Source of the DNA: Cobetia sp. L2A1
Lineage (GTDB): Bacteria; Pseudomonadota; Gammaproteobacteria; Pseudomonadales; Halomonadaceae
Direction: 5' to 3'
NCBI RefSeq assembly: GCF_009796845.1
Contig: NZ_CP047025.1
Coordinates: 3,472,001 to 3,536,000 of the forward strand
DNA: 64,000 nucleotides
Each line of letters starts with the position of its first letter. The first letter of the stretch is position 1. The translations under genes and the position numbers were made by a program. The notes below the pieces were generated by a model. The model made no database searches and was not told the DNA's origin. It was given only the letters and a program-made list of their open reading frames with translations. This document shows positions 36,891 through 46,509 of this stretch, one piece after another.

Positions 36891-39566
36891 TCAGACGTTC
36901 AGCGGATTCGGCTTATTGGGGTCGATGCCATAGGTCTTGATCGCTTCCGAAACGACCTTACGGTCGATCTCACCGCGATCCGCCAGCGCCTTCAGCGCCT
37001 GAACGGTGACGAAGTTACGGTCGACTTCAAAGAAGTGACGCAGCTTCTCGCGAGTATCGGAACGGCCGAAACCATCAGTACCGAGCACGTGATAGTCAGT
37101 CGGCACCCAGGCGCGTACCTGGTCGGCGAACAGCTTCATGTAATCTGTCGCTGCAATCGCCGGCCCATCACGCCCTTCCAGGCACTTCGTGATGTGCGGC
37201 TTGGCCGGGGTCTCTTCCGGCTTCAGGAAGGACTGACGGTCAAACTCGAGCGCTTCACGACGCAGTTCGTTGAAGCTGGTGACACTCCAGATGTCAGCAT
37301 CGACACCGTAGTCGTCCTTCAGCATCACCGCAGCCGCTTCGACTTCACGCAAGATGGTGCCGGAGCCCATCAGCTGGACACGTGCCTTGCCGTCTGTCGC
37401 GCCTTCCTTGAGCAGATACATACCCTTGATGATGTCATCTGCGGGCACCGTTTCAAGCACGGGTTGCTCGTAGTTTTCGTTCATCACTGCCAGGTAATAG
37501 AAGATCGGCTCATGCTGCTCGAACATGCGTTTCATGCCGTCCTGCACGATGACCGCCACTTCGTGAGCGTAGGTCGGATCGTAGGTGCGGCAATTCGGGA
37601 TGGTCGAGGCCAGGATATGGCTGTGGCCATCCTGGTGCTGCAGACCTTCACCGTTCAGCGTCGTTCGACCGGCAGTACCACCCACCAGGAAGCCACGCGC
37701 CTGCAGATCGCCTGCGGCCCACGCCAGATCACCGATGCGCTGGAAGCCGAACATCGAGTAATAGACGTAGAACGGCATCAGCGGCAGGTTGTGGTTGGCA
37801 TACGATGTTGCCGCCGCGATCCATGCTGACATGGCGCCCGCTTCGGTGATGCCTTCCTCGAGAACCTGACCTTTCTGGTCCTCGCGGTAATACATGATCT
37901 GACCCTTGTCGACCGGCTCGTACTTCTGACCCGCTGCCGTGTAGATCCCCAGCTGACGGAACATGCCTTCCATACCGAAGGTACGTGCTTCATCAGGGAT
38001 GATCGGGACGACACGCTCGCCGAGGGTCTTGTGCTTGACCAGGCCATTGAGCACACGCACGAAGGCCATGGTAGTGGACACTTCACGACCGTTGGAACCC
38101 TTCAGCTGGGACGCGAAGATCTTGTCGTCCAGCGGCGGAATTTCCAGCGTTTCGTACTCGGTGCGGCGCTGCGGCAGATAGCCGTTAAGGCGCTCACGCA
38201 TCAAGTGCATGTACTTCATTTCCGGGCTGTCATCGGCCGGCTTGTAGTACGGCACTTCTTCCAGCTGTTCGTCGGTCAACGGGATACCGAAGCGATCACG
38301 GAATGTCTTCATCGCCTCGTATTCCATGGTCTTGACCTGGTGGGCTTCATTGGCAGCTTCGCCATCGCCCATGCCCATGCCGTAACCCTTGACGGTGTGC
38401 GCCAGGATGACGGTCGGACGACCATTGGAGTTGTTGACCGCTTCGTGGTACGCCGCGTAGACCTTGTACGGATCGTGACCACCACGGTTCAGACGCCAGA
38501 TATCGTCGTCTGACATGTCCTTGACCAGATCGGCCGTCTCCGGATATTTTCCGAAGAAGTGCTCACGCGTGTACGCGCCGCCATTGGCCTTGTAGTTCTG
38601 GTAGTCGCCGTCGACCGCTTCGTCCATACGCTTCTGCAGGATGCCTTTCTTGTCCTGCTCGAACAGCGGATCCCAGAAACGCCCCCAGGTGACCTTGAGC
38701 ACGTTCCAGTCTGCACCACGGAAGACGCCTTCCAGCTCATCCATGATGCGGCCGTTGCCACGTACCGGGCCGTCAAGACGCTGCAGGTTGCAGTTGATGA
38801 CGAAGATCAGATTATCGAGATTCTCACGGCCTGCCAGTGAGATGGCACCCAGGGATTCCGGCTCATCACACTCGCCGTCACCCATGAAGCACCACACCTT
38901 GCGATCGTACATGGACTTCAACTCACGGGAGTTGAGGTACTTCATGACGTGCGCCTGGTAGATCGCCTGAATCGGCCCCAGCCCCATGGAGACAGTCGGG
39001 AACTGCCAGTAATCCGGCATCAGCCACGGGTGCGGATAGGAAGACAGGCCATTGCCGTCAACTTCCTGACGGAAGCTATCCATCTGTGCTTCAGACAGAC
39101 GGCCTTCCAGGAAAGAACGAGCATAGATACCCGGCGCCACATGGCCCTGGATATATAGCAGGTCACCTTCAAAGTCCCCTTCCGGTGCACGGAAGAAGTG
39201 GTTGAAACCTACGTCATAAAGCGTCGCACTGGACATGAAACTCGAGATGTGACCGCCCAGGCCCTTATGGGCACGGTTATTGCGAATCACCTGAGCGATG
39301 GCGTTGTAACGGATAAGCGAACGGATACGACGCTCCATGAACAGGTCGCCTGGCATGCGCGCTTCGCGATGCACAGGGATACTGTTGCGATGGGGCGTGG
39401 TCACCGAGAAGGGTACCTGATGGCCATCACGACGCAGACGGTCGGCTAGGCGTGACATCAGGTACTGGGCACGATTTTCGCCCTCACGATCCAGAACCGA
39501 TTCCAGGGAGTCCAACCATTCCGTGGTTTCGATCGGATCGAGATCTTCTCTTGCCTCCAGACTCAT
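36891..39566 (-). CDS. aceE: Pyruvate dehydrogenase E1 component, homodimeric
   Basis: The 891-residue homodimeric E1 (887 in E. coli) decarboxylates pyruvate with thiamine diphosphate and acetylates the E2 lipoyl groups. Motifs: GDGECDEPESLGAI followed by NLDNLIFVINCNLQRLDGPVRGN (ThDP/Mg signature GDG...N), HTVKGYGMG, and the C-terminal VTSFNELRREALEFDR. It opens the aceE-aceF operon. No pdhR or lpd is nearby. The 456-base leader to ampD has several inverted repeats. The ATG is preceded by GGAGAGACG. Confidence 0.97.
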   Translation of the reverse strand: MSLEAREDLDPIETTEWLDSLESVLDREGENRAQYLMSRLADRLRRDGHQVPFSVTTPHRNSIPVHREARMPGDLFMERRIRSLIRYNAIAQVIRNNRAHKGLGGHISSFMSSATLYDVGFNHFFRAPEGDFEGDLLYIQGHVAPGIYARSFLEGRLSEAQMDSFRQEVDGNGLSSYPHPWLMPDYWQFPTVSMGLGPIQAIYQAHVMKYLNSRELKSMYDRKVWCFMGDGECDEPESLGAISLAGRENLDNLIFVINCNLQRLDGPVRGNGRIMDELEGVFRGADWNVLKVTWGRFWDPLFEQDKKGILQKRMDEAVDGDYQNYKANGGAYTREHFFGKYPETADLVKDMSDDDIWRLNRGGHDPYKVYAAYHEAVNNSNGRPTVILAHTVKGYGMGMGDGEAANEAHQVKTMEYEAMKTFRDRFGIPLTDEQLEEVPYYKPADDSPEMKYMHLMRERLNGYLPQRRTEYETLEIPPLDDKIFASQLKGSNGREVSTTMAFVRVLNGLVKHKTLGERVVPIIPDEARTFGMEGMFRQLGIYTAAGQKYEPVDKGQIMYYREDQKGQVLEEGITEAGAMSAWIAAATSYANHNLPLMPFYVYYSMFGFQRIGDLAWAAGDLQARGFLVGGTAGRTTLNGEGLQHQDGHSHILASTIPNCRTYDPTYAHEVAVIVQDGMKRMFEQHEPIFYYLAVMNENYEQPVLETVPADDIIKGMYLLKEGATDGKARVQLMGSGTILREVEAAAVMLKDDYGVDADIWSVTSFNELRREALEFDRQSFLKPEETPAKPHITKCLEGRDGPAIAATDYMKLFADQVRAWVPTDYHVLGTDGFGRSDTREKLRHFFEVDRNFVTVQALKALADRGEIDRKVVSEAIKTYGIDPNKPNPLNV

Positions 39567-40022
39567 AGACGTCTCTCCGAGTGAAGAAATTTTTTGTCAG
39601 ATGCTCCGACGAAATGCTACGTCGGAACCAGTGGCGCTCTTCAGTGTGGGCGTAGCCTTCTGGATGGACTACATCTCCGATAAAGCGTCTGAGGCGGCAT
39701 TGACCGACCGTCAGGTGCGACATGCGTTGTGCGCCAAAGCGGGGCACAAGATGCCGTCATTTGGCGTGAAAGATACCGCAAACACCCCCCCGTGCCAATT
39801 CGGAGAGCAGAGTCCTCACGCAATAATGCAGGTGATGCCTCCCCGCCTCACCACTGGCCTGCGCCACTTTCCGGCAGAGGTTCACACCCCGTTCATACAA
39901 GACGTGTTGGTCGAGTGTGTAATAAAACTACCAACATGCCCCGTCACTGCGCACTTCATCGACTGTCCGCATGAATCCGCACTCGAAATGCTGCAATGCA
40001 CCATGACGGCGCAAACACGACC
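39567..40022. other. 456-base leader between ampD and aceE
   Basis: A convincing gene is absent; open frames on both strands have no ribosome-binding site or family resemblance. It holds a 7-bp stem TCCGACG / CGTCGGA at 39606-39627 within the aceE 5' leader, and an inverted repeat TGTTGGT (39905) / ACCAACA (39930). The aceEF promoter must lie here, but no E. coli-type PdhR operator (TTGGT-N-ACCAA) was seen. Confidence 0.5.
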
Positions 40023-40634
40023 TTAGTCCTGAATGTCATCCAGCAGTCGATCAAAATATGCCCAGTCAAAAGCAGGACCAGGGTCCGTCTTGCGCAACGG
40101 CGCAATCCGCGCATGCGAGGTAATTCGGTCGCGTGTCAGTGCTGGATAGCGCTGCAGCAGCCCTGCCACCGCCCTCGCCAACGTGCGGTACTGCACATCG
40201 CGATACGGATGGACCTCATCACCTTCCAGTTCGATACCGATACTGAAGTCGTTGAGCTCGACTCGCTCACGTTTGCCATCATGCCAGCGTGAACGTCCGG
40301 CATGCCATGCGCGGCGGTCAAAAGGGACAAACTGCACCAGCCGTCCATCACGCTGTATCAATACGTGCGCCGAGACACGTAATTGATGAATATCAGCAAA
40401 ATAAGGATGATCACCCGGATTCAGCTGATTGGTGAACAGCTGCTCGATGGCAGGCCCACCAAAACGCCCCGGCGGCAAACTGATGGAGTGCAGCACCAGC
40501 GCCGACACTTCTCCCTCAGGACGGGCATTATGATTGGGCGAGGGCACGCAGCGAGCGCTCTCCAGCCAGTGCTCGGCGGTGACCGCCAGGCGAGCCAGCG
40601 GGCTCGACCGAGGGAAGGAAGACAAGGGGGGCAT
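40023..40634 (-). CDS. ampD: 1,6-anhydro-N-acetylmuramyl-L-alanine amidase AmpD
   Basis: About 203 residues; the cytosolic zinc amidase recycles anhydromuropeptides and keeps ampC-type beta-lactamases repressed. Conserved elements: [16 protein letters not shown] (first zinc His), [40 protein letters not shown] (catalytic Glu), and [19 protein letters not shown] with zinc His, catalytic Lys and zinc Asp. The usual GHSDIAPGRK is changed here to [10 protein letters not shown] while the ligand positions remain. ATG 40634 follows GGAG at seven bases; a frame open 13 codons more lacks one. Divergent from nadC, as in many gammaproteobacteria. Confidence 0.93.
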   Translation of the reverse strand: MPPLSSFPRSSPLARLAVTAEHWLESARCVPSPNHNARPEGEVSALVLHSISLPPGRFGGPAIEQLFTNQLNPGDHPYFADIHQLRVSAHVLIQRDGRLVQFVPFDRRAWHAGRSRWHDGKRERVELNDFSIGIELEGDEVHPYRDVQYRTLARAVAGLLQRYPALTRDRITSHARIAPLRKTDPGPAFDWAYFDRLLDDIQD

Positions 40635-40856
40635 CAAGAACTCCAGACGGAAACGGCGTCGCACGCAGGGCAATCAGATAGTTGGGCGGGAACATATTGG
40701 CTTCGCCCCCGACGAACAGTGACTGACCACCCGCGTGGCTTTTCCTATAATGGTCTTCATTATGGCATGCTCGGCAGCCATGGGTCTGTGCCACCGGCGT
40801 TGCGCCGCCAGCAGGCCCTGCTCCGGCAGCACTTTTCGCACAAGGACCCGATACGC

Positions 40857-41720
40857 ATGCACTTCCACGACGCCCTCGCCGAAGATATCCGTACCAGTGC
40901 CGCTCGCCTGCTTGCCGAGGATGTCGGCGGTGGCGATATCACTGCCGAACTGATTCCGGAGCGCCAATGGGCCAAGGCCCGTGTCATCAGCCGTGAACCT
41001 GCAATACTCTGTGGTGTCCCTTGGGTCGACGAGCTGTTTCGACGCCTCGACTCGCGCGTCAGCCTCAAGTGGCTAGCCAGCGATGGTGACCGGATCGAGG
41101 CAAATGAGCCCTTCCTGGAGCTGGAAGGCCCGGCACGCTCACTACTGACCGGTGAACGCGCCGCGCTCAATCTGTTGCAGACACTGTCCGGCACCGCGAC
41201 CCGTGCCAGCCACTATGCAGCACTGATAGAAGACAGCAATGTACGTCTGCTGGATACCCGCAAGACACTGCCGGGCATGCGTGTCTCTCAGAAGTATGCC
41301 GTCAGCTGCGGCGGTGGCCATAACCATCGTATCGGTCTGTATGACGCCTTCCTGATCAAGGAAAACCACATTGCCGCTTGTGGGAGTATCGCAGCCGCCG
41401 TGCGTGAGGCCCGCAGCATCGCCTCCGACCTCACCTGCGAAGTGGAAGTCGAGAATTTCGAGGAGCTTGAGCAAGCACTTGATGCGGGCGCTGATGTCAT
41501 CATGCTGGATAACTTCGACAACACCCAGTTGATTGAAGCCGTTGCGCGCAACAAGGCACACGCGACGCCGGCTGTGCTGGAGGCTTCCGGCAACGTCAAT
41601 GAGACCACCCTGCCCGGCATTGCCGCCACGGGCGTGGACTGTATCTCGATGGGCACCCTGACCAAGGATGTGACCGCTATCGATCTATCGATGCGCGTCT
41701 ACACTGTCGAAACCCGCTAG
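40857..41720 (+). CDS. nadC: Nicotinate-nucleotide diphosphorylase (carboxylating) NadC
   Basis: About 287 residues; converts quinolinate and PRPP to nicotinate mononucleotide, the step after NadA. It includes [41 protein letters not shown] (substrate- and PRPP-binding region) and [25 protein letters not shown]. The frame is open from 40383, but ATG 40857 ([11 protein letters not shown]) gives the usual family N-terminus and is preceded by AAGGA. The next gene, a methyltransferase, follows after 65 bases. Confidence 0.96.
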   Translation: MHFHDALAEDIRTSAARLLAEDVGGGDITAELIPERQWAKARVISREPAILCGVPWVDELFRRLDSRVSLKWLASDGDRIEANEPFLELEGPARSLLTGERAALNLLQTLSGTATRASHYAALIEDSNVRLLDTRKTLPGMRVSQKYAVSCGGGHNHRIGLYDAFLIKENHIAACGSIAAAVREARSIASDLTCEVEVENFEELEQALDAGADVIMLDNFDNTQLIEAVARNKAHATPAVLEASGNVNETTLPGIAATGVDCISMGTLTKDVTAIDLSMRVYTVETR

Positions 41721-41785
41721 CCCATCGGCAGACCCCAGCGACTTGGTGGCTGCACCCTATTCGCCATGCCGCCAGGGAGGCGCCC

Positions 41786-42460
41786 ATGTCCCCTTCTCCT
41801 CCTCTCAGGCCATCGCCTGCCCATAGGCCAAAAGCCAGTACATCCAAGGCACGTGGAGGCTGGAAGACTGCTCGCTGGAGCCTTTACGCACCGATTTATG
41901 ATGGGGTAGCAGCACGCGTATTGAAATCGGCACGCCGAGAGGCACTCGCCACGCTGGATCTAAAGGCGGGTACACGCGTGCTGCTATTAGGTGCAGGTAC
42001 GGGGCTCGATCTGCCTTTCCTGCCGCGCGATATCGAGCTTGAAGTCATCGATGCCTCACCCGCAATGCTGCGTCGCTGCCGTGAGCGTGCCGAGATACTG
42101 GGCTTCGATGCCAACGTCAAGCAGGGCGATGCCATGGCACTCGACTTCCCTGACGGCTACTTCGATGTCGTGATCGCCCACCTGATCATTGCTGTGGTGC
42201 CTGAACCACAGGCCGCCTTGAATGAGGCGCTGCGTGTGCTGGCGCATGACGGGGAGCTATCGCTGCTCGACAAGGGACTGCGCGGCACGCAGCCAGCAGG
42301 CATCGTCCGGCGCCTGCTCAACCCGCTGGCACGCATGATCGCGACCAACCTCAGTGTGCCGCTGGACAGCCTGTTTCAAGGACATGCCGTGCAGCGACTC
42401 GAGGATCGTGACCTTGGCCCCGGTGGGCTGTTGCGTCATATGCATCTACGCAAGGTCTGA
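41786..42460 (+). CDS. Class I SAM-dependent methyltransferase (PmtA/UbiE-like)
   Basis: The 224-residue methyltransferase has TRWSLYAPIYDGVAARVL (common before the Rossmann core in phospholipid N-methyltransferases), motif I LLLGAGTGLDLPFLP, LEVIDASPAML (motif II acidic residue), GDAMALDFPDGYFDVVIAHLIIAVVPEP (motifs IV-V) and EALRVLAHDGELSLLDKG. The N-terminal 25 residues are basic and low-complexity, so the true start could be slightly inside. The substrate is unknown; phosphatidylethanolamine or a quinone are possibilities by similarity only. It is followed by a very strong terminator. Confidence 0.78.
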   Translation: MSPSPPLRPSPAHRPKASTSKARGGWKTARWSLYAPIYDGVAARVLKSARREALATLDLKAGTRVLLLGAGTGLDLPFLPRDIELEVIDASPAMLRRCRERAEILGFDANVKQGDAMALDFPDGYFDVVIAHLIIAVVPEPQAALNEALRVLAHDGELSLLDKGLRGTQPAGIVRRLLNPLARMIATNLSVPLDSLFQGHAVQRLEDRDLGPGGLLRHMHLRKV

Positions 42461-42499
42461 CTCAGCAGTAACGCCCGCTGGCCGGGCACACAAAGCGCG

Positions 42500-42547
42500 A
42501 CAAAAAAACCGCCGCCACTGGATCTCCAGTGGCGGCGGTTTTTTTGT
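42500..42547. terminator. Bidirectional terminator after the methyltransferase
   Basis: ACAAAAAAACCGCCGCCACTGG / CCAGTGGCGGCGGTTTTTTTGT is an almost uninterrupted 23-bp stem with A- and T-runs on both sides. It separates the convergent methyltransferase and GNAT genes. Confidence 0.95.
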
Positions 42548-42586
42548 CCAGACTCGCGATGACACAATCTGTCCATCATACGCAGG

Positions 42587-43120
42587 TCAGACTTGGGACT
42601 CATTGTTCAGACGCTTCTCGAAGCGCTCACGCTTGAGGCAGATGCCATCACGCTTGACGTGCTCCAGTCCCAGACTCTGCCAGCCACGACGTATCAGCCC
42701 CGGTGACAGCATCAGACTGGCCTCGAGACTGACGACACGAACGCTGCGTCGACGCAGATCACTCTCGGCGGCGGCCAGCAGCCTTGAACCAATCCCCTGC
42801 CCGGTCAGCCCCGGATAGACATATAGCATCTCGATACGTGCCAATGGCCATTCGGGTACGTACTCGCAAAAGCCGACACAACGACCATCACGCTCTGCCA
42901 CCAACACCTCGAAGCGATGCTGACGCGCTGCCCAGCGCTCAGCATCGCGCGGCACACGCCCCGCCCACTGCTCACGCTGGGCCAGATCATAAAACCCCGC
43001 GGCTCCCTGCATGACAGCTTGATGAAAGACCTCAGCCTGGTCTGCTGCGTGCTGAGTACGTGCCGGTACGATACTGATGCGCGCATCCTGTAGTTCGTTG
43101 CTGTCTGTCTGGCTGTGCAA
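42587..43120 (-). CDS. GNAT-family N-acetyltransferase, TTG start
   Basis: About 177 residues with a GNAT fold: RFEVLVAERDGRCVGFCEYVPEWPLARIEMLYVYPGLTGQGIGSRLLAAAESDLR, in which LTGQGIGSRLL is the acetyl-CoA pyrophosphate loop (Q/R-x-x-G-x-G/A), followed by VVSLEASLMLSPGLIRRGWQSLGLEHV. The best initiator is a TTG at 43120 with AAGGAGG eight bases upstream; no ATG or GTG start fits. It follows mtnC by about 70 bases and is the last gene of the methionine-salvage operon, yet is not a known pathway enzyme. The substrate is unknown. Confidence 0.8.
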   Translation of the reverse strand: MHSQTDSNELQDARISIVPARTQHAADQAEVFHQAVMQGAAGFYDLAQREQWAGRVPRDAERWAARQHRFEVLVAERDGRCVGFCEYVPEWPLARIEMLYVYPGLTGQGIGSRLLAAAESDLRRRSVRVVSLEASLMLSPGLIRRGWQSLGLEHVKRDGICLKRERFEKRLNNESQV

Positions 43121-43189
43121 TCGTTCGTCCTCCTTATGCCCTCTCGAAAGAAGACCCTGCGGATGTCCCGGCGTACCGGTGCTGTTCAA

Positions 43190-43870
43190 TCAACCACTGA
43201 ATGATATTTCATCAAATCGACTGGCCTGCGGATGGTCACCCGTGACCATGCCCGGCTCACGCACCAGCTGCCATGTCTGGAAGTCAGCGGCAGCCGCTGC
43301 ATCCAGCTCAGCGACGACATCCGACAAGAACAGAATCTCTGCGCCCGGCACCCCTAGCTGGCCAGCGATACGACGATAACTGTCGGCTTCCTGCTTGGGT
43401 CCGGTCGTGGTGTCAAAGTAGCCGGCAAACCACGGTGTCAGGTCTCCCGCGTCGGAATGACCGAACAACAGCTTCTGCGCCTGGATGGACCCTGAAGAGT
43501 AGACATACAAGGACAGTCCGCGTTCCTTCCAGTCACCAAGTCCCTTCACCGCATCGGGATACACATGCCCAGTGAAGTCTTCTGCTTCGTAGCCACGCGC
43601 CCACACCATGCCCTGCAGCGCCTTGAGCGGTGTGGCCTTGCGATCCGCATCGATCCAACCTTCAAGGATGGCGATCACCTCTTCGACACTGGCCTCGGGT
43701 GCCTCTGCCAGTGTGCGAGTGGCGGCTATCTGTTCCGACACGTCGGCACGCTCGGTATTCTCGCGCAGAAAACCGGCGAGATGCTGGCGTGCATAGGGGA
43801 AGAGCACCTGATGCACGAAGCTGATCGAGCCGGTAGTCCCTTCGATATCGGTCACGATGGCGCGAATCAT
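43190..43870 (-). CDS. mtnC: Enolase-phosphatase E1 (MtnC)
   Basis: The 226-residue HAD-superfamily enzyme makes acireductone from 2,3-diketo-5-methylthiopentyl-1-phosphate in methionine salvage. HAD motif I is [17 protein letters not shown] (D-x-E), motif II is [17 protein letters not shown], and the C-terminal [16 protein letters not shown] is motif IV. It overlaps mtnD by four bases (ATGA) and is translationally coupled. Confidence 0.96.
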   Translation of the reverse strand: MIRAIVTDIEGTTGSISFVHQVLFPYARQHLAGFLRENTERADVSEQIAATRTLAEAPEASVEEVIAILEGWIDADRKATPLKALQGMVWARGYEAEDFTGHVYPDAVKGLGDWKERGLSLYVYSSGSIQAQKLLFGHSDAGDLTPWFAGYFDTTTGPKQEADSYRRIAGQLGVPGAEILFLSDVVAELDAAAAADFQTWQLVREPGMVTGDHPQASRFDEISFSG

Positions 43871-44463
43871 GCTGACTCCTCGGAATACGGTGCGGTGGAC
43901 TGGGTGAAGTGCTCGACCAAGGCCTCGTGACGCGGAAAACGGCTCGCGATATCACTGGAGGTAAAGTTGGCGACCCAGCCTTCTGGATTGGTGAACAGCC
44001 GAATGGCAGTGAAGTTCGGCGTAGGACCCATATCAAACCAATGCGGTGTGCCTGCCGGGACGGCGATCAGATCATTCTGCTCACAGCCGACAGCGAAGAC
44101 GCGCGCGCCAAGATGCAGATAGAAGATACCGCTGCCGCGCACGAAAAAGCGCACCTCGTGCTCGGCGTGACGGTGCTCGTCAAGAAACTTGCCGCGCAAG
44201 GCGCTGCGCTCAGGATGATCAGGCGTCAAGCCGATCACGTCAGCGGTGACAAAGCCATTCTCGGCCTTGAGGCGTTCCACGTCATCGGCGTAGGCCGCCA
44301 GCACCTGAGTCTGGTCGGTGGGATCACTCAGCTCACAGCCGGCCGTCCAGCGCTCGAAGCGGATACCTTCGGCTTCAAGCTCACTGACGATCTGCACACC
44401 ATCGGTGGTGATCAATAGTGGACGTGTCGCGTCCTGCTCGGCATAGATCGCTAGAAAGCTCAT
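43867..44463 (-). CDS. mtnD: Acireductone dioxygenase (MtnD)
   Basis: The 198-residue cupin metalloenzyme (Fe or Ni) cleaves acireductone to 2-keto-4-methylthiobutyrate. The metal-binding sequence is [27 protein letters not shown] (H-x-H-x3-E) followed by [12 protein letters not shown] with the third His. It lies between mtnB and mtnC with four-base overlaps on both sides, so all three are one operon. Confidence 0.97.
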   Translation of the reverse strand: MSFLAIYAEQDATRPLLITTDGVQIVSELEAEGIRFERWTAGCELSDPTDQTQVLAAYADDVERLKAENGFVTADVIGLTPDHPERSALRGKFLDEHRHAEHEVRFFVRGSGIFYLHLGARVFAVGCEQNDLIAVPAGTPHWFDMGPTPNFTAIRLFTNPEGWVANFTSSDIASRFPRHEALVEHFTQSTAPYSEESA

Positions 44464-45128
44464 CGCTGCCTCCTCAATTCCAGTTCACAGCTCATCAGAA
44501 AGTCGAGCGCTTCAATATGGCGTCGGCAGGCGGTCATGTTGCTGGCCCAGGTGTAGAGACCATGTCCCCGAATCAGATACCCGTGCAGATTGGCATCGGC
44601 GTTAAGCCGAGCCCGCACATCAAGTGCCAGCGCTGCGATGTCCTGAGTATTGTCGAACACCGCCAGACGCACAGGCGTCTCATGGGTTTTTACGCCTTCC
44701 AGCGCCTTGTTGAGCTCAAATCCCTCAAGACTCAGCGTATCGCCGCCATGACACAGCGACAGCACGGTGGCCGCGCGGGAGTGGGCATGCAGAATCGCGT
44801 GAGCCTCGGGCAGGTCTTCGTACAGCTGACCATGCAGACGCGCCTCGTCAGAAGCCTTGCGAGACGTGCCCAACAGCTTGACGGAGAAATCGCTGACCAG
44901 AATATCGCCACTGGTCAGGCGGCCCTTGTGACAGCCGGAGGCGGTCACGGCCATCAAGGTCTCGCTTAAACGACAGGAAAAGTTGCCGCCGGTAGCGGGT
45001 ACCTGGCCAGCGGCATCCAGTGTGCGCCCAGCGTCAATCAGCTGCTGCTGGGCCTGTGCGAGACAGTCCAGATCCAGCGTCGGTGGCAAGCCCGATGAAG
45101 TGGCGGCAATGGCGGTAGGGTCTGACAT
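44460..45128 (-). CDS. mtnB: Methylthioribulose-1-phosphate dehydratase (MtnB)
   Basis: About 222 residues, class II aldolase/adducin fold. GGNFSCRLSETLMAVTASGCHKG starts the core; EAHAILHAHSRAATVLS contains the H-x-H zinc ligands; a third His appears in IRGHGLYTWAS. It dehydrates methylthioribulose-1-phosphate. ATG 45128 (MSDPTAIAA) follows GAGGG; the frame is open 45 codons more without support. It is the first gene of mtnB-mtnD-mtnC-GNAT. MtnA and MtnP/MtnN are not in the window. Confidence 0.95.
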   Translation of the reverse strand: MSDPTAIAATSSGLPPTLDLDCLAQAQQQLIDAGRTLDAAGQVPATGGNFSCRLSETLMAVTASGCHKGRLTSGDILVSDFSVKLLGTSRKASDEARLHGQLYEDLPEAHAILHAHSRAATVLSLCHGGDTLSLEGFELNKALEGVKTHETPVRLAVFDNTQDIAALALDVRARLNADANLHGYLIRGHGLYTWASNMTACRRHIEALDFLMSCELELRRQR

Positions 45129-45422
45129 GATGGAAGTGGCCCTCAAGAGTCCCGTGGGGCGTTCACGCCCGCACGTCAGCATCACGATGCAACGCGGTGG
45201 GGCGATGCTCTCGCGGCAGACTACACAAGCCGACAAGGCGAGACCAGTCATGACGCGAGGCAATCATTGGATGGGGCAATCATGGCGCAAGGCATGCCGT
45301 ACGCTAGCGAGCATGGCATCATGGTATCTGCTGCACTTTTTACGCCCTGTTTCTGACGCGATCCTTTCAGATCTGTCCTACCTGAACTCTCTTTTCGTGC
45401 CCTCATTGTCGACGACTTCACC
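45129..45422. other. Divergent promoter region between mtnB and trmO
   Basis: 294 bases with no credible gene. It contains repeated CAATCAT and CATGGCATCATGG elements around 45262-45330, which might be regulator contacts. No SAM riboswitch fold is recognised. Confidence 0.4.
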
Positions 45423-46319
45423 ATGACCCACTCAGATTTTCCAAATCACAAAGATTCTCCAGATTGCCCATCCCCTTCAGATCACCTGGGTCGCCTCTCG
45501 ACACCTGCGACGACCCAAGATAGCGTCATGCTGGCTCGGCGTTTACCGCAGCTGCCTCGGCATCTGCTGGCACAGGCGATCGCCTTGGGTGAGCAGGCCA
45601 TGCAACCGGTCGGCATCATCGAGAGCTGCTACCCGGACAAGTTCGGCATCCCCCGCCAGCCGGGATTGGCACGCCATGCCACTGCCATCCTGCACCTGCT
45701 GCCGCCCTTCGATGACGCGGATTGCGTACGCGGTATAGAGGGATTCAGCCATCTGTGGATCCACTTCCTGTTTCATGCAAGTCCCAGCCGCTGGACCCCG
45801 CTGATTCGCCCACCACGCCTTGGTGGCAACGCACGTATCGGAGTATTTGCATCACGCAGCACACACCGCCCCAATCGCCTCGGACAATCAGTGGTGGAAC
45901 TGGCCGGGGTCGAGACAGGGAGCCGCAGTGGTCAGCAAGGCGGTGTACGTCTGTTACTTCGGGGTCATGATCTGCTCGATGGCACGCCGGTAATGGACAT
46001 CAAGCCTTATCTGCCGTGGGTCGATGCCGTTCCCGACGCGCGCGCAGGCTATGCACCAGCGCCACCTGCTCGTCACTCGGTGTCCTTCAGTGCGGCAGCT
46101 GATGAGATACTTCACCGCAGAGTCGACCACGCCACACTGCGGGCACTGATCGAAGAGGTGCTCGCGCAAGACCCGCGCCCCGCTTATCACGCCGCCAAGC
46201 CAGCCGATGGTCAGCGCCAGTACGGTGTGCGCCTTGTGGATGTGGACGTGCGCTTCACGGCACTCAACCAGCCGGATGGTCAATTGTTAATGCAGGTACA
46301 GGCTATCGTTACCGCATAA
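45423..46319 (+). CDS. trmO: tRNA (adenine37-N6)-methyltransferase TrmO (TsaA/YaeB family)
   Basis: The 298-residue protein has an N-terminal TsaA beta-barrel: PVGIIESCYPDKFGIPRQPGL, FSHLWIHFLFH, RLGGNARIGVFASRSTHRPNRLGQSVVELAG and GHDLLDGTPVMDIKPYLPWVD. The family methylates the t6A of tRNA-Thr to m6t6A. The C-terminal 90 residues form an additional domain seen in YaeB proteins. The first 35 residues, rich in Asp/Pro/Ser, are weakly conserved and the ATG has a poor ribosome-binding site. It is divergent from mtnB. TsaB, needed for the t6A substrate, is also encoded here. Confidence 0.92.
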   Translation: MTHSDFPNHKDSPDCPSPSDHLGRLSTPATTQDSVMLARRLPQLPRHLLAQAIALGEQAMQPVGIIESCYPDKFGIPRQPGLARHATAILHLLPPFDDADCVRGIEGFSHLWIHFLFHASPSRWTPLIRPPRLGGNARIGVFASRSTHRPNRLGQSVVELAGVETGSRSGQQGGVRLLLRGHDLLDGTPVMDIKPYLPWVDAVPDARAGYAPAPPARHSVSFSAAADEILHRRVDHATLRALIEEVLAQDPRPAYHAAKPADGQRQYGVRLVDVDVRFTALNQPDGQLLMQVQAIVTA

Positions 46320-46509
46320 CTCCTCATCTCGCTCATTCTCATTGACTGACCATCAGTATCGCTCAGCTAGGCGAATACAACGGCACGTTTCCCTGATCTA
46401 CATCAGGCAAGACGAATTGCGGGATGGTAGATGGCCACGCCGACTGCCCATACTGAGCAGGCATGTCGACTAACTGCTGTTTATCTGCCATCCCTCGGGA
46501 GTCTGCCGT

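Noticed and set aside
39523..40026. 167-codon plus-strand frame between aceE and ampD
   Set aside because: Starts inside aceE, lacks a ribosome-binding site, and its product looks like no protein family; it covers the likely aceEF promoter.
45129..45422. Possible SAM riboswitch in front of the methionine-salvage genes
   Set aside because: No SAM-I, SAM-II or SAM/SAH-like core sequence or T-rich expression platform could be recognised.
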